DNA from: an uncultured Selenomonas sp.
GTDB lineage: Bacteria > Bacillota > Negativicutes > Selenomonadales > Selenomonadaceae
Length of the DNA stretch: 9,232 bases
Reading direction: 5' to 3'
Assembly: GCA_938045435.1 (NCBI GenBank)
Contig: CALIBA010000043.1
Coordinates: 1 to 9,232 of the forward strand
Numbering within the stretch: the first letter of the stretch is position 1; the number at the start of each line of letters is the position of its first letter. The position numbers and the translations under genes are program-made. Under the pieces are notes generated by a model. It ran no database searches and was not told the DNA's origin. It saw nothing but the letters and a program-made list of their open reading frames with translations. This document shows positions 6,632-9,232 of this stretch, piece after piece.

Positions 6632-7404
6632 TTTTCGTAGCAGCAGGCACGCAGGATGGTCGCACGTTGGTGCGTCTGCTATGCGATGCGGGACACGATA
6701 TAGTGGCTTCGGTTGTCAGTTCCTACGGGGAACAACTGCTTGCTGCCCAGAAGAAAGCAGGCGGTGGACAGCTGATCATTAACGACAGCCCACTCGATGA
6801 AGGTGAACTGCAGTCCTTTTTTGCCACGCATCATATTCGTGTCTTTGTGGATGCAACACATCCTTATGCCATCAATGTGTCGCGTAATGCCATGACGGCG
6901 TGTGCATTATCTCAGATACCTTATATTCGTTATGAACGAGATATAACAGATGTTTCCTATGAGAAGATTCATCTTGTCCATGGTTATGAGGAAGCTGCAG
7001 AGGTGTCAGCAAGCCTTGGTAAAACGGTATTTTTGACAACGGGTAGCCGAAATCTTGAACGCTTCGTGAAAGCCCCTGTACTCGCAGGGTGTACCTTGAT
7101 TGCACGTGTTTTGCCAACAGAGGATGTTGTTGGTCTTTGTGAACATCTTGGACTAACCCCAGCACAAATTATTGCTATGCAGGGACCATTCTCACGTGAA
7201 CTCAACCGTGCCATGTATGAGAAGTATGGTGCAGATGTAATTGTGACGAAAAATAGTGGTACAATTGGCGGAACTGATGAGAAATTCCAAGCAGCAAAGG
7301 ATCTTGATATTCCTGTTGTTGTCATCGATAGGCCTGTACTCGAATACCCCAATATAGCACATACATTTTCAGAGGTAGAGCTGTTTGTGAGCTCCGTCGT
7401 CTGA
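6628..7404 (+). CDS. cbiJ: CbiJ, cobalt-precorrin-6A reductase
   Basis: CbiJ reduces the ring of cobalt-precorrin-6A with a nicotinamide cofactor to give 6B (CbiJ/CobK family). The 258-residue product begins IFVAAGTQDGR (2-12), a degenerate nucleotide-binding loop at the extreme N-terminus. It continues with FVDATHPYA (73-81, the strongest family signature), TTGSRNL (137-143), AMQGPFSRELN (183-193) and VTKNSGTIGGTDEK (206-219), and ends after IDRP (233-236). No ATG is available near the conserved N-terminus. TTG 6628 forms a TTGA overlap with the cbiH stop and has GAGGGAG 8 bases before it. The other in-frame candidate, TTG 6583, would add 15 residues without homology. Length and motifs are normal. 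The 25-base gap to cbiC after it is the longest gap inside the operon. Confidence 0.92.
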   Translation: MIFVAAGTQDGRTLVRLLCDAGHDIVASVVSSYGEQLLAAQKKAGGGQLIINDSPLDEGELQSFFATHHIRVFVDATHPYAINVSRNAMTACALSQIPYIRYERDITDVSYEKIHLVHGYEEAAEVSASLGKTVFLTTGSRNLERFVKAPVLAGCTLIARVLPTEDVVGLCEHLGLTPAQIIAMQGPFSRELNRAMYEKYGADVIVTKNSGTIGGTDEKFQAAKDLDIPVVVIDRPVLEYPNIAHTFSEVELFVSSVV

Positions 7405-7429
7405 GCATTGAAATAAAAGGAGAACGATT

Positions 7430-8065
7430 ATGGATTTTATTAAAGAGCCAATGGCAATTGAAAACCGCAGCATGGAATTAATTGCTCCTCATCTTTCGGG
7501 GCTTGGTCTTGATGAGCGCGCAACGAAGGTATATTCTCGTATTATCCATGCCTCTGGAGATGTAGACTATGCACCAATCATACGTGTTTCCCCAGAGGCG
7601 ATTGATGCTGCAATGGAAGCGCTGCGCAGCGGTGCGCATATCTATACCGATGTTGAGATGGTACGCACGGGAATCAATAAGAAAAAACTGGCTTCCTTTG
7701 GTGGAGAAGTGCACTGTCTGGTTGCAGACCCAGATATTGCAGTATGTGCGAAGACAGAAGGCATTACCCGTTCAATGGTTGCTATGCGCCGGTTCGGCAA
7801 GGATTTGAATGGCAGTATCATTGCTATCGGTAATGCGCCAACGGCACTTTTTGAGGTCCTTCGTCTTGTCCATGAAGAAGGAATACGCCCTGCGTGCATT
7901 GTTGGTATTCCAGTTGGTTTTGTTGGTGCTGCAGAGTCTAAAGCAGAGCTTGCCGGAAATGGCATTGTTCCTTATATCACCGTTGAGGGAACAAAGGGTG
8001 GAAGTCCCATCGCAGCAGCTGCTGTTAATGCCATGATGTATTTGATCGATAATACGCGTCCATAA
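7430..8065 (+). CDS. cbiC: CbiC, cobalt-precorrin-8 methylmutase
   Basis: CbiC moves the methyl group from C11 to C12 of cobalt-precorrin-8, giving cobyrinate. The 211-residue protein carries the conserved catalytic His (His40) in RIIHASGD (37-44). DVEMVRTGI and ADPDIAVCAKTEGITRS follow in the middle, and GNAPTALFEVL marks the core of the family (CobH/CbiC). GIPVGFVGAAESK and TVEGTKGGSPIAAAAVNA close the protein. It starts at ATG 7430 after AAGGAG (7417-7422) at a 7-base spacing, the best ribosome binding site in the operon. This is fitting, since the gene is not overlapped by cbiJ and must be initiated independently. In many organisms the N-terminus contains the same 'P..IE..SM..I' motif, seen here as PMAIENRSMELI. 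Confidence 0.96.
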   Translation: MDFIKEPMAIENRSMELIAPHLSGLGLDERATKVYSRIIHASGDVDYAPIIRVSPEAIDAAMEALRSGAHIYTDVEMVRTGINKKKLASFGGEVHCLVADPDIAVCAKTEGITRSMVAMRRFGKDLNGSIIAIGNAPTALFEVLRLVHEEGIRPACIVGIPVGFVGAAESKAELAGNGIVPYITVEGTKGGSPIAAAAVNAMMYLIDNTRP

Positions 8066-8085
8066 GATAAGAGAGAATAAAGAAA

Positions 8086-9228
8086 ATGCAGTGGAATATA
8101 CCTCGTATTGTCATTGCTGCCACACAGTCAGGAGCGGGTAAAACTACACTTGTCACAGGGCTTCTCGCGGCTCTAAGAGCACGCGGTTTACATGTACAGT
8201 CGTTCAAAGTAGGACCTGACTATATAGATCTTGGCTATCATCGCATTGCGAGTGGGTGCACTGGGCACAATTTGGATACATGGCTCGTTCCTAAAGAACG
8301 TTTGCCAGAAATATTTGCCCGCGAAAGTGCAGGAGCCGATATCGCAGTTATCGAAGGGGTTATGGGACTCTATGATGGCGGACGCAGCGGTATAAGCTCC
8401 ACAGCTGAAATTGCAAAAGAACTCCATTCACCTGTTCTTCTCGTTATTGATGCAAAGTCTGTTGGAGCATCGGCAGCAGCAACGGCACTTGGTTTTCGTC
8501 TCTATGATACAGAAGTCAATCTTGTCGGAGTTCTTTTGAATCGCATTGGCAGTGAAACACATGAAGCGATGATCCGTGAAGCAATGGCAGACATTCATAT
8601 GCCTGTCTGTGGTGTATTGCGGCGGGATATGACACTGGCATTGCCGGAACGTCATCTTGGTCTTACTCCAGTAGAGGAGCATGAGGCCATGGAAACGATC
8701 TGTTCCATAGGGGATTGTGTGGGGAATGCTGTCGATATTGACAAGATTCTTACATTTGCACAAAGTGCACCCATATTTTCTTTTACAGATGGGCATATAC
8801 AGAGAAAAAAAACAACATGTCGTATTGGTGTGGCACGAGATGATGCATTCTCCTTTTATTATGCTGCAAGTCTTGCAGAACTAGAGGCAAATGGTGCAGA
8901 ACTTATTACATTCAGTCCACTGCATGATGAGGTCCTACCGGAGGTAGATGGGCTTATCATCGGCGGGGGATTTCCTGAGATGTTTGCAAAGCAATTATCA
9001 GCAAATGAATCAATGCGTACAGACATCCATATCCGTGCTGACCGCGGTATGCCCATCTACGCTGAGTGCGGTGGATACATGTATCTCATGGAGACATTGG
9101 TCGATTTTTCGGGCATGGCATACCCTATGGTTGGTATATTTTCAAGTGAGGCTCATATGACAGAGAGACTTCAAATGGTTGCTGGGGTGTGTTTCGGCAT
9201 AGTAGTCGGGGTGGTAGAAACCAGCTGA
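8086..9228 (+). CDS. cbiA: CbiA, cobyrinate a,c-diamide synthase, interrupted at its 3' end
   Basis: CbiA uses ATP and glutamine to amidate the a and c carboxylates of cobyrinate. The N-terminal ATPase domain is intact: ATQSGAGKTT (12-21, P-loop), KVGPDYIDLGYH (41-52) and EGVMGLYDG (90-98). The C-terminal class I glutaminase domain begins with LIIGGGFPE (290-298) and has the nucleophile Cys328 in AECGGYM. The sequence follows the family to MTERLQMVAG (358-367, base 9186), where family members continue with G/Y-rich sequence towards the RGHEFHYS block containing the catalytic His. Here unrelated codons follow, and a TGA comes 13 codons later at 9226. The product would be 380 residues instead of about 450-460, lacking the glutaminase His. 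I read this as a 5' exon or broken gene, not a natural end. The start at ATG 8086 has only a weak AGAGAG before it, 20 bases after cbiC. Confidence 0.88.
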   Translation: MQWNIPRIVIAATQSGAGKTTLVTGLLAALRARGLHVQSFKVGPDYIDLGYHRIASGCTGHNLDTWLVPKERLPEIFARESAGADIAVIEGVMGLYDGGRSGISSTAEIAKELHSPVLLVIDAKSVGASAAATALGFRLYDTEVNLVGVLLNRIGSETHEAMIREAMADIHMPVCGVLRRDMTLALPERHLGLTPVEEHEAMETICSIGDCVGNAVDIDKILTFAQSAPIFSFTDGHIQRKKTTCRIGVARDDAFSFYYAASLAELEANGAELITFSPLHDEVLPEVDGLIIGGGFPEMFAKQLSANESMRTDIHIRADRGMPIYAECGGYMYLMETLVDFSGMAYPMVGIFSSEAHMTERLQMVAGVCFGIVVGVVETS

Positions 9229-9232
9229 ACGA
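9187..9232 (+). mobile_element. Possible 5' end of a group II intron inserted in cbiA, partial
   Basis: Homology to CbiA stops at 9186 and the next bases are GTGTG (9187-9191), which fits the group II intron 5' consensus GUGYG. The following sequence contains a small hairpin, TGGT-AGAA-ACCA (9212-9223), of the kind common near the start of domain I. Only 46 bases are visible, so the catalytic core, domain V and any reverse transcriptase gene cannot be seen. The break position and GTGTG are seen; the intron identity is inferred. Alternatives are another insertion element, a rearrangement, or poor sequence at a contig end. Confidence 0.42.

Noticed and set aside
9187..9228. A true alternative C-terminus of CbiA
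   Set aside because: The 13 codons after residue 367 match nothing in the family in any of the three frames, and the essential glutaminase His block would be lost.
1..9232. CRISPR array, tRNA genes or a novel defence-type system
   Set aside because: No direct-repeat arrays, tRNA-like cloverleaf sequences or unexplained gene clusters are visible; nearly every base is accounted for by known tyrosine, SOS and cobalamin genes.

Overview
The window is almost entirely coding on the + strand. It reads as a chromosomal piece of an anaerobic, Gram-positive-related bacterium, most likely a Negativicute such as Selenomonas. This placement is an inference. It rests on the oxygen-independent (cbi) cobalamin pathway, the Bacillus/Clostridium-style LexA, clear GAGG-type ribosome binding sites, GTG and TTG starts, and a moderate base composition. 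No rRNA, tRNA or other taxonomic marker is present to prove it.

Layout: (1) positions 1-908 hold the last codons of an upstream gene (possibly an aromatic-pathway DAHP synthase) overlapping a prephenate dehydrogenase gene, tyrA. (2) Positions 909-1606 hold a short intergenic region with an extended -10 promoter and a possible LexA half-operator, then lexA, the SOS repressor. (3) Positions 1607-1711 carry a probable intrinsic terminator for lexA and, immediately after it, a second extended -10 promoter. (4) Positions 1712-9186 form one tightly packed cobalamin operon in the order cbiD-cbiE-cbiT-cbiF-cbiG-cbiH-cbiJ-cbiC-cbiA. Most junctions overlap by 1-13 bases, or use ATGA/TTGA stop-start overlaps, which implies translational coupling. 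(5) Positions 9187-9232 are foreign to cbiA.

Together the operon covers corrin-ring synthesis from cobalt-factor III/cobalt-precorrin-3 to cobyrinate a,c-diamide. CbiH methylates C17 and contracts the ring, CbiF methylates C11, CbiG opens the lactone, CbiD methylates C1, CbiJ reduces the ring, CbiE methylates C5, CbiT methylates C15 and decarboxylates, CbiC moves the C11 methyl to C12, and CbiA amidates the a and c side chains. The earlier steps (cobaltochelatase CbiK/CbiX, CbiL) and the later ones (CobA/BtuR, CbiP, CbiB, CobU/S/T) are not in the window.

The most notable point is at the right edge. CbiA follows its family through residue 367 (MTERLQMVAG), then changes abruptly into unrelated sequence that starts with GTGTG and reaches a stop 13 codons later. 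GTGTG fits the 5' consensus GUGYG of group II introns, so the gene may be interrupted by a self-splicing mobile intron whose body lies beyond the window. A second point is that the cbi operon has a predicted leader of only about 26 bases, with no room for the cobalamin riboswitch often found upstream of such operons. Apart from these, the region is a standard, well-understood pathway and I see no new system in it.
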